Positions 44,179 through 51,688 of a stretch of DNA of 64,000 nt are shown piece by piece. A model generated the notes under the pieces. It was not told the DNA's origin, did not search any database, and saw nothing but the letters and a program-made list of their open reading frames with translations. The stretch's first letter is position 1. Every line of letters begins with the position of its first letter. Source of the stretch: Arundinibacter roseus (GTDB lineage Bacteria > Bacteroidota > Bacteroidia > Cytophagales > Spirosomataceae); NCBI RefSeq assembly GCF_004348825.1, contig NZ_SMJU01000014.1:78205-142204 (forward strand), in the 5' to 3' direction. The position numbers and the translations under genes were made by a program.

Positions 44179-44978
44179 TACAACCATTAGCATACATTCA
44201 TCCTGAGGCAAAGATAGCCCGCAATGTTGTCATTGAGCCTTTTGTCATGATCCACAAAGACGTGGAAATAGAGGAAGGCACGTGGATAGGATCTCATGCG
44301 GTCATCAACGAAGGAGCCCGAATCGGTAAAAATTGCCGCATTTATCCCGGGGCTGTTATCTCGGCCATTCCTCAGGATCTTAAATACAATAATGAGTATA
44401 CCCTTACTTTCATTGGCGATAATACCACGATTCGGGAATATGCTACTATTAGCCGTGGCACCGAAGAACACTGGAAAACCGAAATTGGAAGCAATTGCCT
44501 GCTCATGGCCTATGCGCACATTGCACACGACTGCGTGATCGGCGACAATTGCATCATCGGCAACAATGTACAAATGGCCGGACACGTACATGTGGACAAT
44601 TGGGCCATCGTGAGTGCCATTAGTGCGGTCCATCAATTTGTAAAAATTGGCGCCCATGCCTTTATTTCGGGCGGTTCGCTTGTACGTAAAGATGTTCCAC
44701 CATTTACCAAAGCTGCCCGTGAACCTATTTCGTACGCGGGTATCAACTCGGTGGGATTAAGAAGACGAGGATACAGCAATCAGCAGATTGCCGAGATACA
44801 GAACGTGTATCGATATATTTATATGAAAGGATTAAATAATTCGGAGGCTCTGAATCAGATAGAGCTCGAATTGCCTCCTTCGGACGAGCGGGACGAAATC
44901 GTGAATTTTGTCCGCAACTCCGAACGGGGAATTATGAAAAGCCCTTTACAATTTGCAGATAATCACGATTCGGAGTAA
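44175..44978 (+). CDS. lpxA: UDP-N-acetylglucosamine acyltransferase
   Basis: A 267-residue enzyme, the first step of lipid A synthesis: transfer of 3-hydroxyacyl from ACP to UDP-GlcNAc. A beta-helix of hexapeptide repeats fills about residues 1-190, including LLMAYAHIAHDCVIGDNCII with the catalytic His, then the SAISAVHQFVKIGAHAFISGGS segment and a helical C-terminus. The ATG overlaps the lpxC/fabZ stop, so translation is coupled. The order lpxD-lpxC/fabZ-lpxA is usual for the phylum. Confidence 0.96.
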   Translation: MIQPLAYIHPEAKIARNVVIEPFVMIHKDVEIEEGTWIGSHAVINEGARIGKNCRIYPGAVISAIPQDLKYNNEYTLTFIGDNTTIREYATISRGTEEHWKTEIGSNCLLMAYAHIAHDCVIGDNCIIGNNVQMAGHVHVDNWAIVSAISAVHQFVKIGAHAFISGGSLVRKDVPPFTKAAREPISYAGINSVGLRRRGYSNQQIAEIQNVYRYIYMKGLNNSEALNQIELELPPSDERDEIVNFVRNSERGIMKSPLQFADNHDSE

Positions 44979-45003
44979 GAAACGTTACCTGCAAAGCCAG
45001 ATT

Positions 45004-45035
45004 GGGGAATGACTAAACGTCATTCCCCTTTTTTT
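45004..45035 (+). terminator. Terminator of the lpx operon
   Basis: GGGGAATGAC (45004-45013) pairs with GTCATTCCCC (45019-45028), followed by T7. On the minus strand the hairpin contains the stop codon of the 55-residue gene. Confidence 0.85.
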
Positions 45036-45187
45036 ATCCAAAATGCCGCAGTTGCAAACCAAACGACTGTTCCACCCAACAGGGCATTGTTCATTTGGGG
45101 CTTCGTGATAGAATCTGCATAGAACAGGAAGGGAGCTACAAGCACGATAAGCAGCCCGATATACGATAAGTATTTTAAATTTTTCAT
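45020..45187 (-). CDS. Small two-helix membrane protein, 55 residues
   Basis: An open frame ATG 45187 to TGA 45020: MKNLKYLSYIGLLIVLVAPF, then FYADSITKPQMNN and a second hydrophobic segment ending WIKKGE. Two membrane helices (about 5-24 and 34-51) are joined by a short polar loop; positive charges sit at both ends, so both termini are probably cytoplasmic. It lies 42 bp downstream of the permease gene on the same strand and looks like the last gene of that operon, perhaps a small partner of the permease. No family is recognised. The composition and operon position support it; its stop falls inside the terminator hairpin. Confidence 0.6.
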   Translation of the reverse strand: MKNLKYLSYIGLLIVLVAPFLFYADSITKPQMNNALLGGTVVWFATAAFWIKKGE

Positions 45188-45229
45188 TGAAATCTCTTAA
45201 ATCTTAATTGCTGCAAATCAAGGAATTAA

Positions 45230-46636
45230 CTAATTATTTTTCTGCAAAAACTTGCTGAGAATTAAATACAGAACTCCGCAAAAGAGCCACGCAGGAAGCG
45301 TGAGAAAAGAGAGGAAAACTCCCTGATACACCGAAATAGAATAGAAGATAGCCATACTGATAAACCACGCCAACAACACCGATAGATTAAAACTGGATTG
45401 TACCCGTTCGGCATAATTCCGAATAATCCCGGCTTTTTGCGCAAAGAAATGATCGAATACAATGATTGCACCAATCGGTGCCAGGATAAATCCATAGACA
45501 GCCACAAAATCCAGGAGTTTCATGGCAAAGGCCGGAAAAAGCCCGGCAATAGTCGCCACCGCTCCGGCAATGAGGGTAACTTTTACGGTTGAAAATTTTG
45601 GAAAAATAGCTTGAAATGCCAATCCAGCCCGATAAATCGTCGGGTTAGCGGTTGTCCAACCGGCTACCACTACGCATATAAGTCCGGCAACGCCAACGGT
45701 CTCGTAAGTCATCGGTCCCGGCGCAACGGGTGGTGCAATACCAGCAGCCAACATCACCTGTGCTTCGCCCGAGCGGATATACAAGGCATACATCAAACAG
45801 GCACATATCCAGGCCAGATAATGCCCCACGTACATTCCGGCGGCAGTGGTCCAGCCCGAACTCGCCGAGCGTGCATACCGAAAAACAGTCAGGTCAGACA
45901 TGCCAATGTGCATCGCGGCATTACAAAACCACGACCACAACATCACGTGCCAGAAGGTATATTTTATTTGTCCGGGAAAAGGCTCACTGCCTTCTCCAAA
46001 GATATTCCAGAAATCAGCAAAAGAGCGAACGTTGAGGCCCTGCAAAGCTACCACTCCACAGGCCAGAAATACAAGCACCATCCAGGGTGAGGCAATGTTG
46101 GCAAAGCGTGAAACGGTATCGTAGCCACGGGCAGCTACAATTGAAATGACAGCACCAATTGCCAGCACGACCAAAACCCACGTGAGGCCGTTGGGCGTTG
46201 TGTCGGTTAGTTTGGGCATTTCCATGTCAAAAGGAATTCCTACCGCAGTGGCCGAAACGGTAATCATGGCACCGGCCAGAAAACAGAATAAGATTCCATT
46301 GGCCAGGTTGTAGGCGGTCACCAGTCGACGGCCACAAATCTTTTCCAGTTGGTAATACAGCGTAAGCCGTACATCGGTAGCAATTTTTGCCGTCAGATAA
46401 CGCCAGGACAAAACGGCCATTAGATTACCCAAAAACAACCCGACCAGAAGATCAAACGCACTCACACCGGCAGTCAGAAAAAGCGGACCAATCACAAACT
46501 CAGTTCCGGCGGCATGCTCACCGGCATACATTCCCAAAAAACTTTTCCAGCCCTTGTAATGGCTTGCGGGCACAGGTTCCCGCTCAAATTCCTGCACTTC
46601 GGTGGTTTGCGGCTCGGCCGTTGCGTCTGTCATCAT
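45230..46636 (-). CDS. NCS1-type (cytosine/purine permease-like) transporter
   Basis: A 468-residue inner-membrane protein with about 12 helices, related to the cytosine/purine/thiamine permeases of the NCS1 family. The N-terminal soluble stretch ends in SHYKGWKSFLGMYAGEHAAGTEFVIGP, and a mid-protein helix has WFCNAAMHIGMSDLTVFRYA, where NCS1 proteins bind Na+ and substrate. The cluster context (rhamnose and lactate genes upstream, same strand) raises the option that it carries a substrate of that pathway, but NCS1 members normally move nucleobases or hydantoins; the substrate is open. The start may be either of the two adjacent ATGs (46636 or 46633). Confidence 0.75.
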   Translation of the reverse strand: MMTDATAEPQTTEVQEFEREPVPASHYKGWKSFLGMYAGEHAAGTEFVIGPLFLTAGVSAFDLLVGLFLGNLMAVLSWRYLTAKIATDVRLTLYYQLEKICGRRLVTAYNLANGILFCFLAGAMITVSATAVGIPFDMEMPKLTDTTPNGLTWVLVVLAIGAVISIVAARGYDTVSRFANIASPWMVLVFLACGVVALQGLNVRSFADFWNIFGEGSEPFPGQIKYTFWHVMLWSWFCNAAMHIGMSDLTVFRYARSASSGWTTAAGMYVGHYLAWICACLMYALYIRSGEAQVMLAAGIAPPVAPGPMTYETVGVAGLICVVVAGWTTANPTIYRAGLAFQAIFPKFSTVKVTLIAGAVATIAGLFPAFAMKLLDFVAVYGFILAPIGAIIVFDHFFAQKAGIIRNYAERVQSSFNLSVLLAWFISMAIFYSISVYQGVFLSFLTLPAWLFCGVLYLILSKFLQKNN

Positions 46637-46707
46637 TTTAAAAAAAGAGTTTTGGTTTACATCAGAATTTAATCCAATGAGAGGAATTTAATGTAAATAC
46701 GAATCAA

Positions 46708-47295
46708 TCAGGCTTCTACTAAAAAAAGCAGTAAACTTCTTGATCCATGTGCCCCAAGTACTAAGGACTGCTCAATATCGGCGGTTTTGGAAGGCCCCGC
46801 CAGAAACATGCCAAAGGGATAGTCCGCAGCACCGATCCGTTCGTAGGCATGGTGCATGGTTGGTACCAGCCGGTCGGCCTGCAAAACAATGCCCAAACAT
46901 TGGGTGATAAATGGAGCCACGCGTTGGCCCATGTGAGCTTCGGTAAGCCATACGGAGCCGTTTTCTGCCACGCCAAAATCAGCTTCCAGAATACACAGAT
47001 CGACGTTTTCAAGCACGTGCGGATCCTGTTCGAGCCAGTCCGTTTCGGCAACGGGCGACAGGGCGGGCAAAGTGGATATGACGCGCATCGGATCAGGAAA
47101 TTCAGCCTGAATGTACTGCTCAATTTCCCCCAGATTTTTTACCTCAATCACTTGTCCACCAATGGATGTCAGAATTGTCCTGAATTTTTCAAGAGGATCA
47201 AAATCGATAAACGCCAGATCTGTGAGGTTTGGCAAAGGGGTTAATTGAGGTTGATTTTGGGCAATTGCCTCTAAGATTTTAGTTCGACTCTCCAT
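46708..47295 (-). CDS. lutC: Lactate utilization protein C (LUD domain)
   Basis: A 195-residue LUD-domain protein, the third component of the LutABC system that oxidises L-lactate to pyruvate in the cytoplasm. The C-terminal signature LFLAGPSKTADIEQSLVLGAHGSRSL is the family hallmark, and the ETDWLEQDPHVLENVDLCILEADFGVAENGSVWL region is also typical. It overlaps the end of lutB by 17 bp. Its exact biochemical part is not known even in B. subtilis. Confidence 0.92.
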   Translation of the reverse strand: MESRTKILEAIAQNQPQLTPLPNLTDLAFIDFDPLEKFRTILTSIGGQVIEVKNLGEIEQYIQAEFPDPMRVISTLPALSPVAETDWLEQDPHVLENVDLCILEADFGVAENGSVWLTEAHMGQRVAPFITQCLGIVLQADRLVPTMHHAYERIGAADYPFGMFLAGPSKTADIEQSLVLGAHGSRSLLLFLVEA

Positions 47296-48649
47296 TTCTA
47301 TTTTTTGAATACCATTCTCTAAAACTTTCTTCCGGTGGCGCGGGCATTTCGCGTTGCTTGTACCACAAATTCAGGCCGTTGTTGACCATAAATGGTGCTG
47401 CCTGCATCACTTTTCTACCTACTTTTCCTGCAAAATTAAATACACCGGGATGTGACAAAGTGAACGTCATAGCCCGCATCGAAACCGTTTTTGACAAAGG
47501 TGCATGCCCTTCCTTGACCAACACCTGCCGCCATTTGTACAATTGATCATGAATATCAATTTTTACCGGACACACATTGGAGCACGACCCGCAAAGGGTT
47601 GACGCAAAAGGTAAATCTGCGTTTTTGGCCATGTCCAGATTGGGCGCCAGAATGGCACCAATTGGGCCCGAAACGGCATTATGGTAGCTATGTCCCCCAC
47701 TCCGGCGATAGACAGGACAAGTATTGATGCAGGCCCCGCACCGAATACATTTCAATGAATTACGGAATTCAGGCCGTCCCAATTGCCGCGAACGGCCATT
47801 GTCCACAATCACGAGGTGCATTTGCTGACCGGGACGTGGTTTTTTGAAATGACTTGAATAGGTCGTTATGGGCTGCCCCGTAGCACTTCGGGCGAGAAGC
47901 CTCAGAAATACCCCAAGGTGTTTTCGCTGAGGAATAATTTTTTCAAAACCCATGCACGCAATATGTACATCGGCCAAATGCGCGCCCATGTCGGCGTTGC
48001 CTTCGTTGGTACACACCACAAATTCACCCGTTTCGGCAATGGCAAAGTTGACGCCCGTAATGGCTACCTTCCTGGTAACAAATTTTTCGCGGAGATGCTG
48101 CCGGGCAGCTTCTGTTAGGTATTGCGGGTCTTTATTACCTTTTTCTGTTCCTAAATGCTGATGAAAAGTTTCGCCAACATCTTCTTTTTTCAGGTGAATA
48201 GCCGGGAGTACAATATGGCTGGGGGCTTCGTTTCGCAGCTGAACAATACGCTCGCCCAGGTCGGTATCCACCACATCAATGCCATTAGTAGCCAGAAATT
48301 CATTGAGATGGCACTCTTCGGTGAGCATGGATTTGCTCTTAATCAGCGCATTGGCATTGGCTGCTTTCAGGAGGCTCAGGACAATCTCGTTATGTTCCTG
48401 AGCATCAGCCGCCCAGTGCACCAAAACCCCGTTTTCGATAGCTTTGGCTTCAAACGCCAGGAGATACTCATGCAGGTTTGAAAGAACATTATTTTTTATC
48501 CGGGAAGCCGTTTCACGCAGCAACTCCCACTCAGGAAGTTGAAACGCTGCCATATCCCTCTTTTGACGAACCCACCACAAGGTTTCATCATGCCAGGTAG
48601 TACGCTCTTTATCCTTGATGAATTTTTCGGCTAGTTCAGGGTGCTTCAT
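47279..48649 (-). CDS. lutB: Lactate utilization iron-sulfur protein B
   Basis: A 456-residue protein with an N-terminal LUD domain (about 60-290) and a C-terminal ferredoxin-like part carrying two cysteine clusters: CIRCGACINTCPVY near residue 302 and CGSCSNVCPVKI near residue 352, the ligands of two 4Fe-4S clusters. This is the LutB/YkgF layout. It works with LutA and LutC to pass electrons from lactate. It follows the MDMPI-like gene by 30 bp and overlaps lutC. Confidence 0.94.
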   Translation of the reverse strand: MKHPELAEKFIKDKERTTWHDETLWWVRQKRDMAAFQLPEWELLRETASRIKNNVLSNLHEYLLAFEAKAIENGVLVHWAADAQEHNEIVLSLLKAANANALIKSKSMLTEECHLNEFLATNGIDVVDTDLGERIVQLRNEAPSHIVLPAIHLKKEDVGETFHQHLGTEKGNKDPQYLTEAARQHLREKFVTRKVAITGVNFAIAETGEFVVCTNEGNADMGAHLADVHIACMGFEKIIPQRKHLGVFLRLLARSATGQPITTYSSHFKKPRPGQQMHLVIVDNGRSRQLGRPEFRNSLKCIRCGACINTCPVYRRSGGHSYHNAVSGPIGAILAPNLDMAKNADLPFASTLCGSCSNVCPVKIDIHDQLYKWRQVLVKEGHAPLSKTVSMRAMTFTLSHPGVFNFAGKVGRKVMQAAPFMVNNGLNLWYKQREMPAPPEESFREWYSKNRNGESN

Positions 48650-48679
48650 TTTTTAATTTGTTCAGGAATGATCTATTTA

Positions 48680-49558
48680 TCAGGCCATTACAGCCAACAT
48701 ATCTACTATTCGTAATCCATATTCCCGTGCAGTTTCGGGCTCGAATGTTGAAACCACTTCAACCGTAAGCTGCTTTTCAGCTTCTCGCGGCGTTATGCCT
48801 TTGGTAAAAATTCGCCAGGCAATAGAAACATCCATTGTAACACTACAAGCTACTGGCTTTGTGGTATGTTTTGTCAAAAACCAGCCATGTTCCTGTTTTA
48901 TCAAATACCAGCTGTATTTATTCTCTCCCGTGACAAAAAATGCCAAAGCGGTACCTTCAGGAGCCTGTACATGACGATAATGAAACGGCAGGGCCCGCAG
49001 GGACGTTTCCAGAAATGGCTCCACAAGCTCCTTTGAATAAAGAACCTTTTCCTGCCCTACTGCCCATCGGATTTGCTGTTGATGATGCCATTTTTCGGTA
49101 TATTCCCTGGCAATATGAAACCAGTTTCTGGATTCTTTTTCACCCGCCCAGGCTACGGCAAATACCGCGTTGGTATCAGGATCCAAAGTATGCAGGTAGG
49201 CGGTATATTCTTCTCCGGTTTTTTCCAAAAGATCAATAATCACCGCAGGGCTCAGGCGCTTCGTAGCGGCAATCCACTCAGCATTGAGCGAATTAAGGTA
49301 CGCTACCAGATCCTGATAGGAGTTAATTTCGGGCGTCGAACTTCCCATGTAACCATCCCTGAGCATGGAAAGCGCCCGGAGATTGCCGTCCAGCAGATGC
49401 GCCGCCACATCTTTGACACTCCACAACGGCGCCAGCGTTGGCGCGTTCCATTCGTCGGGAGTCAGGCTGCGCAGGAGAGCCAGCAGGTGCTGATCCAGCA
49501 CTGAAAAAAGCGGAAGTGTTTCAATTCTTTCTTCTCCGACCCTGTGGTTGTCTTTCAT
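48680..49558 (-). CDS. Maleylpyruvate isomerase-like (MDMPI/DinB superfamily) protein
   Basis: A 292-residue protein. The N-terminal domain (about 10-165) fits the mycothiol-dependent maleylpyruvate isomerase/DinB-like four-helix bundle: LLALLRSLTPDEWNAPTLAPLWSVKDVAAHLLDGN, then EYTEKWHHQQQIRWAVG with possible metal His residues. The C-terminal part (about 190-285) is an SCP2-like alpha/beta segment. The ATG overlaps the lutA stop (ATGA), so it is translated with lutA. The frame extends to 49921 inside lutA but that part is a shadow. Its insertion in lutABC is notable; the substrate is unknown. Confidence 0.78.
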   Translation of the reverse strand: MKDNHRVGEERIETLPLFSVLDQHLLALLRSLTPDEWNAPTLAPLWSVKDVAAHLLDGNLRALSMLRDGYMGSSTPEINSYQDLVAYLNSLNAEWIAATKRLSPAVIIDLLEKTGEEYTAYLHTLDPDTNAVFAVAWAGEKESRNWFHIAREYTEKWHHQQQIRWAVGQEKVLYSKELVEPFLETSLRALPFHYRHVQAPEGTALAFFVTGENKYSWYLIKQEHGWFLTKHTTKPVACSVTMDVSIAWRIFTKGITPREAEKQLTVEVVSTFEPETAREYGLRIVDMLAVMA

Positions 49559-50295
49559 TTTTTCGCTGCATCTAGTTCGACAGCCACCCCATTCAGAATT
49601 TCGGCCAGATGCATCACCCGAATCGGGAGCTTTTCCCGACGAATAATGCCTTCCAAATGCATCAGGCACGACATATCGCCAGCCGTAAGCACTTGCGTGC
49701 CGCTGTGTACATGATCCATGACCCGATCCTGCCCCATGCGAACGGAAAGTGCTTCTTCGGATACGCAGAACGTTCCGCCAAAACCGCAGCATTCGTCCCT
49801 GCGTTGCAGAGTTACCAGTTCGAGGCCTTCTACCTGACTTAATAATTGCTCGGCTTTGGAAAAATGCGGCGCGTTCAATTCGCTCATTTGCGAGAGTTTC
49901 AGGCCGCGCTGCCCGTGGCAACTTTGGTGCAAACCCACTTTATATGGAAAGTACGAAGGCAGGGATTTGATGTGTAAAATATCGGTCAAAAACTCGGTAA
50001 GCTCGTAGCAGCGGGAGGCTATTTCGGGAACACCCAAATGTTCCTTGATGTGTAGCGTACAGCTTCCGGATGGACATACGATGTAGTCAAAACCCGCAAA
50101 ATTTTTGGCAAAAAGTTCGTTACAACCACCCGTCAGATGTTCAAATCCAGAGTTGGCCATCGGCTGCCCGCAGCAGGTCTGATTGGGGGGGAAATGTACG
50201 TTGCATCCCTGTTTTTCCAAAAGTTCCAGCGTGGCAATTGCGACCTGTGGATAAAACTGATCAACATAGCACGGGATAAATAAACCAACGTTCAT
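49555..50295 (-). CDS. lutA: Lactate utilization protein A (CCG-domain Fe-S protein)
   Basis: A 246-residue protein with the two CCG-type cysteine regions of the LutA/YkgE/GlpC family: PNQTCCGQPMANSGF near residue 40 and RRDECCGFGGTFCV near residue 165, plus CYVDQFYP and CHGQRG, which hold unusual Fe-S or heterodisulfide-type centres. It is the first component of LutABC for L-lactate oxidation. It lies 107 bp downstream of the rhamnose isomerase gene and is coupled to the MDMPI-like gene. Confidence 0.93.
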   Translation of the reverse strand: MNVGLFIPCYVDQFYPQVAIATLELLEKQGCNVHFPPNQTCCGQPMANSGFEHLTGGCNELFAKNFAGFDYIVCPSGSCTLHIKEHLGVPEIASRCYELTEFLTDILHIKSLPSYFPYKVGLHQSCHGQRGLKLSQMSELNAPHFSKAEQLLSQVEGLELVTLQRRDECCGFGGTFCVSEEALSVRMGQDRVMDHVHSGTQVLTAGDMSCLMHLEGIIRREKLPIRVMHLAEILNGVAVELDAAKK

Positions 50296-50401
50296 AAAGG
50301 GAAAGTTTTACTAGTGAAAGAGTGAGGTTCTTTAAAAAAAAGCCTGATTGCGCTCCCTTCCTCAAAACTCACTCCTTCTTTTTTATCCTAAAAAAAATAT
50401 C

Positions 50402-51685
50402 TCAAAGTCCGGTAGCCACGGTTTTCAGGCCCCTTTCCCGAACCAACTCATTCCGAACATCAAATGAACGGTACGCAGCAATTGGATCGAGAGCACCCTG
50501 CCGCCGAAGCCGGGCTTCCCGAATCAACGGGCGCACGTCCGTACGGTAAGCATCCTGCAATAGCTCCTGCCCCAGCACCACATCGTTCTGAATCTGAGCT
50601 TCTTCCAGTGCGGGCGTATTGACCAGCAATGCCTGTGCGTAGGCCAGCTGAATGGCTTCCAGCGACTGAATCAAGTCTTCCAGCGGGTCTTTCAGATTAT
50701 GGCTCGCATCGATCATCCAGGCGAGTGGCGGGTTATTCGCTTCGTTGTTATTCATGCCGTAAACCAGTTCATTGAATATCAAAAAGAGCTGATACGGTTT
50801 GATACTGCCCACGGTCAGGTCGTCGTCGCCATACTTGCTATCGTTGAAGTGAAACCCGCCCAGTTTTCCTTTCATCATCAGCGTAGCTACAATCTGTTCA
50901 ATGTTTGTGTTTGGCAAATGATGACCCAAATCTACCAGGCAAAACGCTTTTTCACCGCAGCCTTCGGCAAGCAGCAGCGACGTTCCCCAATCCTGAATGA
51001 CGGTTGAATAGAAGTAGGGTTCGTAGGGCTTGTATTCAATAAACATGCGCCAGTCGGCGGGCAATTCTGAGTAAATTTCCTGCAAAGCCCGCTGCGTGTG
51101 TTGCAGGGATTTCCGAAAATTATTTTGTCCGGGGAAACTCGCTCCATCGGCCAGCCAAACGGTAAGCGACTGCGATCCGAGTGCTTTACCGATTCGGATG
51201 ACCTCCTGATTGTGCGCAATTGCCTGCTCCCGAACGGCCTGCTGCCGATCGGCCAAAGAACCGTATTTATAGCTAAAAGTCTGATCGGCCTGATTTTGAA
51301 ACGTATTGGAATTGACCGCATCAAAGGCAATCCCGTGGCTGTCGGCCAACTGTTTGATTGCCTCCGGGTCTGACGGAATATCCCACGGAATGTGCAGCGA
51401 TACCGCACCGGCGGTTTGGGTGAGGCAGTGAATAAGGCCAATATCTTCAATTTTTTGTTCGAGTGTCGAAGGTTCACCTCCGGCAGAAAATCGCCCAAAG
51501 CGGGTTCCGCCGGCACCCAGTGCCCAGCTCGGAATAGCGACCTGAAAATCGGCCAGATGCTGTACAATAGTTTCGGCGTCAACGCCTTTTTTATCAAGAG
51601 CAAGTTTTAAAAAACCAAAGGACTCGGCCTGTTCGGCCAGTCCTTTTTGGTTCAAATCCTGAATTTTATCTTTTGAAATAATCAT
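50402..51685 (-). CDS. rhaI: L-rhamnose isomerase
   Basis: A 427-residue TIM-barrel sugar isomerase of the RhaI type (as in rhizobia and Gram-positives, distinct from E. coli RhaA). It turns L-rhamnose into L-rhamnulose. Metal-site regions include FIEYKPYEPYFYST, LVDLGHHLPNTNIEQIV with His residues, and GGFHFNDSKYGDDDL near residue 270. It starts 3 bp after the aldolase/dehydrogenase stop, so the two are coupled. Assignment rests on family sequence and on the rhaD neighbour. Confidence 0.92.
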   Translation of the reverse strand: MIISKDKIQDLNQKGLAEQAESFGFLKLALDKKGVDAETIVQHLADFQVAIPSWALGAGGTRFGRFSAGGEPSTLEQKIEDIGLIHCLTQTAGAVSLHIPWDIPSDPEAIKQLADSHGIAFDAVNSNTFQNQADQTFSYKYGSLADRQQAVREQAIAHNQEVIRIGKALGSQSLTVWLADGASFPGQNNFRKSLQHTQRALQEIYSELPADWRMFIEYKPYEPYFYSTVIQDWGTSLLLAEGCGEKAFCLVDLGHHLPNTNIEQIVATLMMKGKLGGFHFNDSKYGDDDLTVGSIKPYQLFLIFNELVYGMNNNEANNPPLAWMIDASHNLKDPLEDLIQSLEAIQLAYAQALLVNTPALEEAQIQNDVVLGQELLQDAYRTDVRPLIREARLRRQGALDPIAAYRSFDVRNELVRERGLKTVATGL

Positions 51686-51688
51686 AAT

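Noticed and set aside
49559..49921. N-terminal extension of the MDMPI-like gene
   Set aside because: This part is the off-frame shadow of lutA; the ATGA overlap at 49555-49558 defines the true start.
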